Below, piece by piece: positions 42,475 to 50,440 of a DNA stretch of 64,000 nt. The translations under genes and the position numbers were made by a program. Source of the DNA: Streptomyces nitrosporeus (lineage in GTDB: Bacteria > Actinomycetota > Actinomycetes > Streptomycetales > Streptomycetaceae). The notes below the pieces were generated by a model. The model made no database searches and was not told where the DNA came from. It was given only the letters and a program-made list of their open reading frames with translations. Position 1 is the first letter of the stretch. The number at the start of each line of letters is the position of its first letter. Where the stretch lies: contig NZ_CP023702.1 in assembly GCF_008704555.1 (NCBI RefSeq), forward strand, positions 4,874,001 to 4,938,000. Direction: 5' to 3'.

Positions 42475-42777
42475 TCAGGCGCCGCGCCGGGTGACGGCCC
42501 AGGACGCCGCCGCCACACCGCCGGCGACGGCGAACACCGCGGGCCAGGCGCCGACCTTCTTGGCCAGCGGGTGCGATCCGGCGAACGCCGCGACATAGGC
42601 GACGGTCAGCCCGGTGGCGGCCCGGGCCCCGGCCTGCCGGTTCCACTCGTAGGCGGCCACCGAGCCCGCCGCGGCGAGCGCGACCCCGCCCAGGGGGCGC
42701 TTCTTCGTCCACCGGGCGACCCCGTACCCGCCGACGAGACCGCTCGCCGCCACCACCGCTGCCGGAACCTTCACCAT
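42475..42777 (-). CDS. Small membrane protein
   Basis: A 100-residue protein with three or four weakly hydrophobic Ala/Gly-rich segments (VVAASGLVGGYGVARW, GVALAAAGSVAAYEW, ATGLTVAYVAAFAGS, WPAVFAVAGGVAAASWAV). No charged domain is present. GAAGG lies 8 bases before ATG 42777, preferred over GTG 42786. I do not recognise a family. Confidence 0.7.
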   Translation of the reverse strand: MVKVPAAVVAASGLVGGYGVARWTKKRPLGGVALAAAGSVAAYEWNRQAGARAATGLTVAYVAAFAGSHPLAKKVGAWPAVFAVAGGVAAASWAVTRRGA

Positions 42778-42908
42778 CGCCGCCACCTTCGCTCTCTGTC
42801 ATCGTGGTCCGCTGTGTCCGAGGTTAAGCGCTGTCCCGCCGTCCTCGGCGGCCGGTCCGGTGGTACGGGGGGCGGTAGGGTTCCGGACCGGTCGACGAGG
42901 GGGGCCTC

Positions 42909-43475
42909 ATGTCCGTACGTACAGTTCTGCGTGCCGCGATACCGGCGATCGCACTGGGGGCGTGTCTGGCGGGATGTTCACTGATCGGCTCCACCCCCGA
43001 ACCGGCGGGCGCCGTGCCCGGGGGTCCCGGCGAGGAGGGGGCCGTCGCGGCGGACACCGGTGAGGCCGAACGGGCGGACGGGGCCGCGGACCCGTCGGTG
43101 ACCGCGACGCCCGGTCCGGGTACGTCCGGTCCGGGTACGGGTGCCGAAGGCGACGGCCTCCACCCCGAACGGGTCCGTGACGCCTTCGCCGGACTCCAGG
43201 CGACCCTGAACGAGACCTGCACCCCGGGTGCCGGTGACTGCGCCTACTTCCTGGGCAGGGTCCACCAGGAACTGAACGGCCTGGACGCGGCGATGAAGGC
43301 GGACGGGCAGGGCCCGGACCACTTCAAGGAGCCGCCGGCCTGGATGGGCACCCTGCGCACGACTCTCGGCGACGACGTGTCCACGCCGAATCTGGAGAAG
43401 CACTTCGACGACCTGGTCGGTACCCGTGACCGGATCAACACCTGGATGCAGGGCCACCCGGAGGACTACCGCTGA
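42909..43475 (+). CDS. Lipoprotein
   Basis: A 188-residue protein with a lipoprotein signal (RAAIPAIALGACLAGC, lipobox LAGC at Cys23), a disordered Gly/Pro/Glu linker to about residue 85, and a compact helical C-terminal domain (ERVRDAFAGLQATLNETCTPGAGDCAYFLGRVHQELNGLDAAM) with a pair of cysteines that could form a disulfide. Not matched to a known family. It converges with the DeoR gene. Confidence 0.8.
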   Translation: MSVRTVLRAAIPAIALGACLAGCSLIGSTPEPAGAVPGGPGEEGAVAADTGEAERADGAADPSVTATPGPGTSGPGTGAEGDGLHPERVRDAFAGLQATLNETCTPGAGDCAYFLGRVHQELNGLDAAMKADGQGPDHFKEPPAWMGTLRTTLGDDVSTPNLEKHFDDLVGTRDRINTWMQGHPEDYR

Positions 43476-43515
43476 CCGGTGGCCGCTCGTCCGCTGTGCC
43501 ACCGCCGAGGGCGGA

Positions 43516-44310
43516 TCAGACGCGGCGTACGTCGATGCCCAGGGCGGTGAACTCCTCGACGGCCTCGTCCGGGGCGCCCCGGTCCGTGACCAGGACGGAC
43601 ACCGCCGTGCTCTCACAGACCTGGGCGAAGGCGCGGCGGCCCAGCTTGGAGGAGTCGGCGACCACGACGACGGTGCCGGCGCACTCGGCGAGCGCCCGGT
43701 TGGCGCCGGCCTCCGCCTCGTCGTGGGTGGCCGCTCCGAAACGCGGGTGCACCGCGTCGACGCCGAGGACCGTGTAGTCCAGGGCCAGGGTCCGCAGGAC
43801 CGAGTCCACGAGCGGCCCGACGAGTTCGTAGGAGTTGGGCCGGGCGACCCCGCCGGTGAGGACCAGCTTCACATGGGGGCGTACGGCCAGTTCGTTGGCG
43901 ATGTTGATCGCGTTGGTCACGACCGTGAGGGCCGGGTGGCCCCCGCTCCCCGAGGCGCCCTCCGGGCCCGGCCGTACGGCGAGTTCGCGGGCCACCTCGG
44001 AGGCCGTCGTCCCGCCGTTGATGCCGACGGTGGAGCCGGCGGGGATCAGCTCCGCCGCCGCCCGGGCGATGCGCTGCTTCTCGTCGGCCTTGCGGGCCGC
44101 CTTGTAGCGCAGCGGCAGGTCGTAGGCGACGGTGCTGACGACCGCGCCGCCACGGGTGCGGGTCAGCAGGTTCTGCCGGGCCAGCTCGTCCAGGTCGCGG
44201 CGGACCGTGGCGGCGGAGCAGCCGAGCCGCTCGGCCGCGTCGAGTACGTCGAGGTGGCCCTGGTCGCTGAGGATCTCCAGCAGCCGGGTCCACCGGGTGT
44301 GTGCCGCCAC
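43516..44310 (-). CDS. DeoR-family sugar regulator
   Basis: A 264-residue DeoR protein. The N-terminal HTH RWTRLLEILSDQGHLDVLDAAERLGCSAATVRRDLDEL is the family signature. The C-terminal sensor domain (GINGGTTASEVARELA, LTGGVARPNSYELVGP, DYTVLGVDAVHPRFGA) binds phosphorylated sugars in the AgaR/GlpR group. It starts with GTG 25 bp downstream of the aldolase stop, so both are probably one operon under the promoter at 45231-45259, and it may control that operon. Confidence 0.92.
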   Translation of the reverse strand: MAAHTRWTRLLEILSDQGHLDVLDAAERLGCSAATVRRDLDELARQNLLTRTRGGAVVSTVAYDLPLRYKAARKADEKQRIARAAAELIPAGSTVGINGGTTASEVARELAVRPGPEGASGSGGHPALTVVTNAINIANELAVRPHVKLVLTGGVARPNSYELVGPLVDSVLRTLALDYTVLGVDAVHPRFGAATHDEAEAGANRALAECAGTVVVVADSSKLGRRAFAQVCESTAVSVLVTDRGAPDEAVEEFTALGIDVRRV

Positions 44311-44335
44311 CAGGCCTCCTTGTCCGCAGCGAACC

Positions 44336-45178
44336 CTATCGCCCGGGACGGGCCAGGATGCCCAGCAGGCGGGTCACCTCCGCGGCGACCGCGTCACGGG
44401 CGGGGCCGAGGTAGGCCCGGGGGTCGGCCGCCCGGGGGTGGGCGTCCAGGTGGGTGCGGACGGCCCGGGTGAACAGCTTGTTCAGGTGGGTGGAGATGTT
44501 CACCTTCGTCATGCCCGCGCCGACGGCCCTGGCCAGACCCGCGTCGCCGACCCCGGACGAACCGTGCAGGACGAGCGGCACGCCGACGGTGTCACGCAGC
44601 CGGGAGATCAGGGCGAAGTCGAGGACGGCGTCCCGGGTGAGCATCGCGTGCGAACTGCCGACGGCCACCGCCAGGGCGTCGGCGGTGGTGGCGGCGACGA
44701 ACGCCCGCGCCTCGTCCGGGTCGGTCCGTACGCCCGGGGCGTGCGCCCCGTCCTTGCCGCCGATCTCCCCGAGCTCCGCCTCCACCCATACGCCACGGCC
44801 GTGGCAGTGGTCGGCGACGGCCCGGGTCGTGGCGACGTTCTGCTCGTACGGGAGCGTGGAGGCGTCGAACATGACCGAGGTGAAGCCGAGTTCGACTGCT
44901 TCGTGGACCAGTGGGGCCGAGGTCGCGTGGTCGAGGTGGACGGCCACCGGGACGCTCGCCGCCCGGGCGAGGGCGAGCGCGGCGAGGGCGATCGGTTCGA
45001 GCGTTCCGTGGTAGCGGGCGGTGTTCTCGCTGATCTGGAGCACCACGGGCAGCCCGGCCGCCTCCGCCCCGCCGACGATGGCCTGCGCGTGTTCGATCTG
45101 CACCACGTTGAAGGCCCCGACGCCCGTCGCGGCGGTACGGGCGTCGTGCGCGAGGACACCGGTGGATATGAGCGGCAT
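44336..45178 (-). CDS. Class II tagatose/fructose-bisphosphate aldolase
   Basis: A 280-residue zinc aldolase of the KbaY/GatY type. Motifs: GAFNVVQIEHAQAIV at the start, the zinc ligands HLDHATS, the conserved VMFDASTLPYEQNV, VEAELGEIGGKDG, VGSSHAM and LHGSSGVGDAGL, then KVNISTHLN. It splits a ketose 1,6-bisphosphate into two trioses. With the PfkB kinase nearby and the DeoR regulator it forms a sugar-use module; galactitol, N-acetylgalactosamine or a similar hexose are candidates. Confidence 0.92.
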   Translation of the reverse strand: MPLISTGVLAHDARTAATGVGAFNVVQIEHAQAIVGGAEAAGLPVVLQISENTARYHGTLEPIALAALALARAASVPVAVHLDHATSAPLVHEAVELGFTSVMFDASTLPYEQNVATTRAVADHCHGRGVWVEAELGEIGGKDGAHAPGVRTDPDEARAFVAATTADALAVAVGSSHAMLTRDAVLDFALISRLRDTVGVPLVLHGSSGVGDAGLARAVGAGMTKVNISTHLNKLFTRAVRTHLDAHPRAADPRAYLGPARDAVAAEVTRLLGILARPGR

Positions 45179-45214
45179 GGGCTTCCTTCGGGATGTGTGA
45201 ATCCTGATGGATGG

Positions 45215-45259
45215 TGCTCGAAGTTGCTCATTTATAGCGTGCTTGAAGCAGATTGGAAA
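45215..45259 (-). promoter_or_regulatory. Promoter with direct-repeat operator of aldolase operon
   Basis: On the minus strand a -35-like TTTCCA (45254-45259) and -10 TATAAA (45231-45236) are 17 bases apart. CTTCAAGCA (45240-45248) and CTTCGAGCA (45215-45223) repeat directly with 25-bp spacing and bracket the -10, a layout suited to DeoR binding. TGCTT-G-AAGCA at 45240-45250 is itself palindromic. Confidence 0.65.
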
Positions 45260-45263
45260 ACAT

Positions 45264-45296
45264 CAGCCGCCCCCGGCGGAGGGCCGGGGGCGGCTG
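45264..45296. terminator. 14-bp perfect hairpin upstream of aldolase promoter
   Basis: CAGCCGCCCCCGGC and GCCGGGGGCGGCTG flank 5 bases, immediately upstream of the -35. It has no adjacent gene whose transcript it would end, unless something reads in from the right on the minus strand. Confidence 0.7.
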
Positions 45297-45850
45297 GCAT
45301 GTGGGAGGCGTCGTGTCCTGTTCGCGCCTGCCCGTTCAACTCACCTGTGTGTTCGGCTCGCCTGCTCGCCTCGTCCGCTCGTCCGTTTGTTCACTCGCAG
45401 GCGACTTTGTCGCCGTCGCGGCCGGCGGGCGCCGCGACCGGGTGATCCACATGCGGGGGGACGGTACCGGCGCGAGGATCGGGGTTACGGGTGGTGGCCC
45501 ACATCGCGCCCCGGCCCCCCGGGCCGGTGTTCTCCCTTCCGGGCGCAGTGGACCGCCCCCGGCCCGTTCCGGCGGCTCCCGTCTTTCCGGAGCCCGGAGC
45601 CTCGTGGCCCGGCGGCGCGGTGGTCCGGCGGCGCGGTGGCCCGGTGGTCCGGCGGCCCGGCGGCCCGGGACCCTCGGTCCGGTGAACCGATAATCGGTTG
45701 CCCGCCGGTGACGGCGGTGGATGCAATGTCCGGCATGGCCACCCAGGTGCACCCGCCGCGGCGGGACGAGACGAACGTATGCGGGCGGGCCTTGCCCCCG
45801 CTCGGCCCCGGTACACCGCGACCGAGCCGCCGGGCGGGGGGCTCCGGGAC
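45297..45850. other. Gene-free stretch with low-complexity repeats
   Basis: 554 bp without a credible gene. Around 45600-45680 it is built from short GGTCCGGCGGC/GGTGGCCCGG-like repeats. The left part (45330-45420) is pyrimidine-rich with CTCGCCTGCTCGCC-type near-repeats. ORFs here lack homology and have shifted codon bias. A promoter for the binding-protein gene should lie in the right end. Confidence 0.55.
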
Positions 45851-47008
45851 ATGAACGCACCGGCGACACCGCCCGGAGCGGGCCCGGCCGACGTCTCGTC
45901 CGCCCGGACCGGTCCCGCCCGGACCGGTCCCGCCCGGACCGGTCCCGTCCGGGTCGGCGTCCTCGTCCCGCTGTCGCGCCCCGGTTGGACCGAGGCGGGC
46001 CGGCATCTGCTCGCCGGGCTCGAACTGGCCGTCCGTGAGGTCAACGACGCCGGTGGGATCGGCGGACGGCCACTCGAACCGGTGGTCCGGGACACCGCGG
46101 CCGATCCCCGGGGCGCCGCGGCGGCCGTGGACGAACTGGCCGGGCTGGGCGTGGCCGCGGTGGCGGGGGAGTACCACAGCGTCGTCGCGCGTGCCGCCGC
46201 CGCCAGGGCCGACGCCCTCGGGCTGCCCTTCCTGTGCTCCTCGGCGGTTCTCGACGCGCTCACCGGGCGGCCCACCCCGTGGGTCGCGCGCATCGCCCCG
46301 CCCCAGTCCCGGGGCTGGCGGGTCTACGCGGACTTCCTCCTCGGCGCGGGCCACAGCCGCGTCGCCGTGGTGGCGGAGCCGAGTGTCTACTGGGAGTCCG
46401 GGACCCGCGTCCTGCGGGAGTACCTCGCTCCGCGCGGTGGCACCGTCATCGGACTCGACGCGCACGCGCACGCCCCCACGGCCGTGTGCGACGAACTCGC
46501 CGGCAGCGGTGCGACAGCCCTCCTGCTCCTGGTCGGCCAGCCGGATCCGGCCGTGCCGATCGTCAGGGCCCTCCGCCGCGACCGGCGCCTCGCCGGGGTC
46601 ATGGCCGGTGCCCCGGCCGGGCAGCCGGAGTTCGCCGGATGGGCCGGGCTGCTGGGCGGCGACGGCGCGGGGATCCCGTTCCTGCGCTACCTGCCCCAGC
46701 GTCTCGGCCCGCTCGGCGCACATGTCGGGAAGGCCCTGCGGGAGCGGCTGGGCGAAGAGCCCTCCTTCGTCGCCTTCGAGGGGTACGACACGATCGCCGT
46801 CCTCGCCGAAGCGATGCGCTCCCACGGCGTGGACCGGGAGCGCATCGCCGCGTCCTGGCCGCACCTCGCGGTCGAAGGAACCCGCGGGCAGATCCGGTTC
46901 TCCCGCGCGCCGGGCACCGGGATCTGGCAGGGGGAGCGGATGCCGGTCCAGGTCGTGGACCGGGACCCGGAGGAACCGGGCCGCTTCCGGATCCTGCACA
47001 CCGGTTGA
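45851..47008 (+). CDS. Type 1 periplasmic-binding-fold protein lacking signal peptide
   Basis: A 385-residue protein of the LivJ/ABC substrate-binding class I fold: VRVGVLVPLSRPGWTEAGRHLLAGLELAVREVN, GGIGGRPLEPVVRDTAAD, YHSVVARAAAARADALGLPFL and SFVAFEGYDTIAVLAEAM are typical. No signal peptide or lipobox precedes the domain from ATG 45851 (an earlier in-frame ATG at 45779 does not add one). The N-terminus holds RTGPA repeats. Without export it may be an intracellular sensor rather than a transport subunit. No ABC permease is adjacent. It converges with the PfkB kinase. Confidence 0.8.
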   Translation: MNAPATPPGAGPADVSSARTGPARTGPARTGPVRVGVLVPLSRPGWTEAGRHLLAGLELAVREVNDAGGIGGRPLEPVVRDTAADPRGAAAAVDELAGLGVAAVAGEYHSVVARAAAARADALGLPFLCSSAVLDALTGRPTPWVARIAPPQSRGWRVYADFLLGAGHSRVAVVAEPSVYWESGTRVLREYLAPRGGTVIGLDAHAHAPTAVCDELAGSGATALLLLVGQPDPAVPIVRALRRDRRLAGVMAGAPAGQPEFAGWAGLLGGDGAGIPFLRYLPQRLGPLGAHVGKALRERLGEEPSFVAFEGYDTIAVLAEAMRSHGVDRERIAASWPHLAVEGTRGQIRFSRAPGTGIWQGERMPVQVVDRDPEEPGRFRILHTG

Positions 47009-47051
47009 GGGAGCGCCCCGGTTGAGGGAGCACACCGGCTGAGAGGGCGCA
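47001..47051. repeat. Three 17-bp tandem repeats over a stop codon
   Basis: Units start at 47001, 47018 and 47035 with consensus CCGGTTGAGGGAGCRCM. The stop TGA of the binding-protein gene is in the first unit and is copied in the others. Confidence 0.85.
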
Positions 47052-47084
47052 CCGGCCGACGGGGTCCGGTGCCCGCCGCCCGGA

Positions 47085-47114
47085 CCGGACGGCGGGCAGC
47101 CACCCGCCGTCCGG
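47085..47114. terminator. Bidirectional hairpin
   Basis: CCGGACGGCGGG pairs perfectly with CCCGCCGTCCGG across 6 bases, between the convergent binding-protein and kinase genes. Confidence 0.85.
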
Positions 47115-47124
47115 CCCGGATGGT

Positions 47125-48036
47125 TCAGACCGTCAGGGTGTGCTCGGTCGCCCTGGCCAGTTCCTCCCGCCCGATCTGGACCTCGTGCGTCCCGTGGTGG
47201 GTGCAGGCGAAGGCCCCGGACACCGCGCCGGCGTGTACGCAGTCCTCGGTGCCGCCGCCCGCGAGGAGCGTGTACAGGAAGGCGGTGAGGAAGCCGTCCC
47301 CGGCGCCGTTGCTGTCGACCACGGGCCGTTCGGGCCGTACGGCGGGGAAGTGGCGTACCTCGCCCGCGCCTTCCCGTTCCAGTACGTGGCAGCCGTTCGC
47401 CCCGTCGGTGGCCACCGCGATACGGGCCCGGCCCCGCGCCATGATCTGCCGCAGCACCTCGGGGGCGCGGTCCTTGACGGTGGCCGCGCTCATGAAGACG
47501 AAGTCGGCGCCGTACGCCCAGGGTTCGGCCGAGGCGTCCACCCCGTCCCATGCGTGCAGGTCCGTCGAGACGGGCGTACCGCGCCGTACCGCCTCGCCGA
47601 AGATCTCACGGTTGAAGTGCGAGCGGGACAGGTGGACGTGGCGGGCGCGGTCGAGGTGGGGGCCGTAGAAGGACATCGGCATCAGGAGGTCCTCGGGGTG
47701 CCGCCCGTCGTAGAAGGAGAACCTGCGGCCCTCCCGGTCGACCAGGTTGACGCTGCGCGGGGTGCCGGCCGGGGCCGGGAGGTGGTCGAAGTCCAGCCCC
47801 ACGGAGACGTACCGGTCGAGGATCTGCCTGCCCAGGTGGTCGTCCCCCAGGTAGTCGATGAACTGCGTACGCAGCCCCAGGGCGTGGAAGCCCAGGGCCA
47901 CGCCGTTGCCCGTGTGGGCGACGTAGTCGCGGATGGGCGGTACGCCGACGGAATCGCTGTCGGGGACCTTGAGTTCGTCGACCTGGACGATGGTGTCGAT
48001 GCCGGAACCACCGATGACCAGAACGTCGTAGTGCAC
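47125..48036 (-). CDS. PfkB-family carbohydrate kinase
   Basis: A 303-residue ribokinase-like kinase. The N-terminal VLVIGGSGIDTIVQVDEL and HTGNGVALGFHALGL match the PfkB substrate side, and VVDSNGAGDGFLTAFLYTLL carries the catalytic Asp and anion hole (GAGD). It phosphorylates a sugar or sugar phosphate. Near the aldolase/DeoR pair it could supply the ketose bisphosphate. GGGAG lies 8 bases before GTG 48036, which decides the start. Confidence 0.9.
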   Translation of the reverse strand: MHYDVLVIGGSGIDTIVQVDELKVPDSDSVGVPPIRDYVAHTGNGVALGFHALGLRTQFIDYLGDDHLGRQILDRYVSVGLDFDHLPAPAGTPRSVNLVDREGRRFSFYDGRHPEDLLMPMSFYGPHLDRARHVHLSRSHFNREIFGEAVRRGTPVSTDLHAWDGVDASAEPWAYGADFVFMSAATVKDRAPEVLRQIMARGRARIAVATDGANGCHVLEREGAGEVRHFPAVRPERPVVDSNGAGDGFLTAFLYTLLAGGGTEDCVHAGAVSGAFACTHHGTHEVQIGREELARATEHTLTV

Positions 48037-48120
48037 TGTGTTGCTCCCTGTTCCGAGGACTCTGCACGGACGGGGGCCCCGCGCTGTCCCCCATGGGGCA
48101 AGCATGCCCGGACGGGAGCG

Positions 48121-48201
48121 GCCACCGGTCCGTGTTCCCGGTATACGGACCGGTGGCCCGGGCGGACCGGTGCCCTGTGCGGACCCGTGGCCCGCACAGG
48201 G
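48121..48201 (-). terminator. Two consecutive hairpins after second SGNH gene
   Basis: GCCACCGGTCCGT/ACGGACCGGTGGC (13 bp, loop 11, 48121-48157) and CCCTGTGCGG/CCGCACAGGG (10 bp, 48173-48201). They lie between the minus-strand SGNH stop (48253) and the kinase start (48036). Confidence 0.75.
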
Positions 48202-48252
48202 TCGTGGCCTGCGCGGGCCGGTGGCCCCGGTGGTCCGGGGGCGTGCGGTGCG

Positions 48253-49611
48253 TCAGTGGTAACCGAAGCCCCGGGGGAGAGGGGACCGGTGGAAGAGGCG
48301 GGTGGGGACCGCGTCGGCGAGCGCCTGGTAGCCGGTGGGGTTGAGGTGCAGATGGTCACCGGTGTCGTAGGCGGCCCTGAGCTGACGCGGCTGGTGCGGG
48401 TCACGGGCCGCGCGGTCGAAGTCGATGACGCCGTCGAACCGGCCACTGGTACGGATCCAGGTGTTGACGGTCTGCCGGGCCTCCTCGCGGTAGCCGCCGG
48501 GGTCGTCGTAGCCGGTGTTCCCGCCGATGGGGGTGAGGGTCGCCCCGTAGACACGGATCTGCTGGGCGTGGGCCCGGGTGATGATCTGCTTGTACGCCGC
48601 GATGACGTCGGCCGCGGCCTGCTTCTGCGCGGCGGGCGTGGCCCCGGCGGTGCCGATGTTGTTGATCCCCTCGAAGACGACCAGCCAGTCCACCCCGCTC
48701 TGCGACAGGACGTCACGGTCCAGGCGGGCCAGGCCGTTGGGGCCGAGGCCGTCGTTGAGCAGGCGGTTGCCGCCCGCCGCCTGGTTGACGACGGCGGTCT
48801 TCGTGCCGGCCGGAGCCCCGGTGGCCAGCCGCTCGCGCAGCAGGTCCGGCCAGCGGTCGTTCATGTTGGTGGTCGAGCCCCGGCCGTCGGTCAGCGAGTC
48901 GCCGAGGACGACGGCCGCCGAACTGGTGTGGCGGGACCACACCTCGACACCGCTGAGGAAGTACCAGTGGTCGGTGGGCGTCGCACCGGTGAGATCCGTG
49001 GCGTCGGTGTGGTCCCCGGACTTCAGGTAGGACGTCGTACGGGACCCGGGGTGCGAGGTGACGGCGGTGGAGGCCTGGCCGTCGGCGAGGTAGACCGTCG
49101 CCGTGAGGTTGGAGTCGGCCTTCAGTGAGAAGTCCAGCGGGTCGGAGACCGCCTGGGCCCCGGCCGGGACGGACACGGAGGACCGGCCCTGGAAGGTCAC
49201 CCGGTGGGTGGTGCCGGGCCGGACCGCGCTCGTACCGGCCTTGCCGCCCTCGGGCAGGGCCACCGTCACCTCGCTGATCGGCAGCACCGCACCGCCGAAC
49301 GCGTTCGAGAAGCGCAGCCGGATGTGCTCGCCGCCGGTGGTGACGTGGACCGTCTGGCGCAGGGTGGCGTCGGTGAGCACCGAGTGCTCGCCCGTGAACG
49401 GCGCCGGGGGCATGTTGCCCGGTTCCGTCAGCTGCGGCATGGACGCCCAGGTGCTCACCCAGTGGGCGCCCCGCTCCGTGGGCGCGGGGGAGCCCTCCGG
49501 GCCGTGTCCGTCCCCGGCGCCGAGTGCCGGGGAGACGACGGCTGCGGTCAGCGCGCCGGCGGTCAGCGCACCGGCTGTCAGCAGGCCGAGGATCGACGTT
49601 CTTCGGTTCAC
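48253..49611 (-). CDS. Secreted SGNH (GDSL) esterase, second copy
   Basis: A 452-residue paralogue of the protein at 39444-40718. The N-terminus is a signal peptide (RRTSILGLLTAGALTAGALTAAVVSPALGA). The beta-rich accessory region follows, then the SGNH domain: VVLGDSLTDGRGSTTNMNDR, VNQAAGGNRLL, FEGINNIG and TGDHLHLNPTGYQAL. In block III the usual GIND is GINN. It is divergent from the PadR gene across 259 bp and is a likely target of that regulator. Confidence 0.92.
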   Translation of the reverse strand: MNRRTSILGLLTAGALTAGALTAAVVSPALGAGDGHGPEGSPAPTERGAHWVSTWASMPQLTEPGNMPPAPFTGEHSVLTDATLRQTVHVTTGGEHIRLRFSNAFGGAVLPISEVTVALPEGGKAGTSAVRPGTTHRVTFQGRSSVSVPAGAQAVSDPLDFSLKADSNLTATVYLADGQASTAVTSHPGSRTTSYLKSGDHTDATDLTGATPTDHWYFLSGVEVWSRHTSSAAVVLGDSLTDGRGSTTNMNDRWPDLLRERLATGAPAGTKTAVVNQAAGGNRLLNDGLGPNGLARLDRDVLSQSGVDWLVVFEGINNIGTAGATPAAQKQAAADVIAAYKQIITRAHAQQIRVYGATLTPIGGNTGYDDPGGYREEARQTVNTWIRTSGRFDGVIDFDRAARDPHQPRQLRAAYDTGDHLHLNPTGYQALADAVPTRLFHRSPLPRGFGYH

Positions 49612-49711
49612 GGTGGTGCTCCCTCTGCGTGGGTGGGAAGCGGCGCCGGTCCGGGGGTGCGGGCGGCGTGTGCGCGTACGGCCCTGGAGCCGTGCGGCAG
49701 GCTAGCGCCCC

Positions 49712-49797
49712 CGATAATTTCGGTCAACGGTTCGAAATATTTCGCTAGTTGAGGCCTCTTACTCAATTAATTGCCTAGTCCTATCCTTGAGTACGTT
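49712..49797. promoter_or_regulatory. AT-rich divergent operator region (SGNH/PadR)
   Basis: This is the only AT-rich stretch in the area. It holds the perfect palindrome CGAAATATTTCG (49733-49744), a related CGATAATTTCG (49712-49722), and TTGAG-N8-CTCAA with a further TTGAG before 49793. It separates the divergent second SGNH gene and the PadR gene, so it should carry both promoters and the PadR site. Confidence 0.6.
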
Positions 49798-49870
49798 CTG
49801 CGTGCGGTTCCACGCGCACGGGGCGGTGGAAGGCCCCGTGCGGGGCCCGGCGGGGAAGGGGTGGCGGGCG

Positions 49871-50440
49871 ATGGCTCTGCGGCACGCGGTGCTGGCGGCA
49901 CTGCTGGACGGGGAGTACAGCGGGTACCAGCTGGCGAAGGCGTTCGACATCGGTGTGGCGAACTTCTGGCACGCCCTGCCCCAGCAGCTCTACGCCGAAC
50001 TGGCCCGGCTGGAGAAGGAAGGGCTGGTCGCGGGCCGGCAGGTGATCCAGGAGGGCCGCCCCAACAAGCGACTCTTCCGCGTCACCGAGGCCGGTCACGC
50101 CGAGCTGGAACGCTTCGCCGCCGACGTACCCAAGCCGTCCTTCATCCGGGACGACCTCCTCGTGAAGGTGCAGGCCGTCGACGGCGTCACCGCCGGCCCG
50201 GTCATCGGACAGCTGGAGGAACGGGCCACGGCCGCCGAGGCCAGGATCGAACTGCTCGGCGGTCTGCTCCACAAGCTCCGCGGTGGGGCCACCGAGGAGG
50301 AGTTCCTGCGTACCGGTGACCGCATCGGGCCGTATCTGACGTGTCTGCGTGGCCTGTCCCTGGAGGCGGACCACCGTGACTGGTGCCTGCGGACCGCGGG
50401 CGTGCTGAGGGAGAGGCAGAGGAACCATGCCGAGCGATGA
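49871..50440 (+). CDS. PadR-family transcriptional regulator
   Basis: A 189-residue PadR protein. The winged helix is ALRHAVLAALLDGEYSGYQLAKAFDI, FWHALPQQLYAELARLEKEGLV, RPNKRLFRVTEAGHAEL. The C-terminal helical part ends ...DHRDWCLRTAGVLRERQ, as in Vir-type PadR. ATG 49871 fits the winged-helix start. It overlaps the next gene by 14 bp and is divergent from the second SGNH esterase gene. Confidence 0.93.
   Translation: MALRHAVLAALLDGEYSGYQLAKAFDIGVANFWHALPQQLYAELARLEKEGLVAGRQVIQEGRPNKRLFRVTEAGHAELERFAADVPKPSFIRDDLLVKVQAVDGVTAGPVIGQLEERATAAEARIELLGGLLHKLRGGATEEEFLRTGDRIGPYLTCLRGLSLEADHRDWCLRTAGVLRERQRNHAER

Noticed and set aside
45207..45854. ORFs in the space between the aldolase and binding-protein genes
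   Set aside because: No homology, repeat-derived Arg/Gly/Pro composition and no ribosome-binding site.
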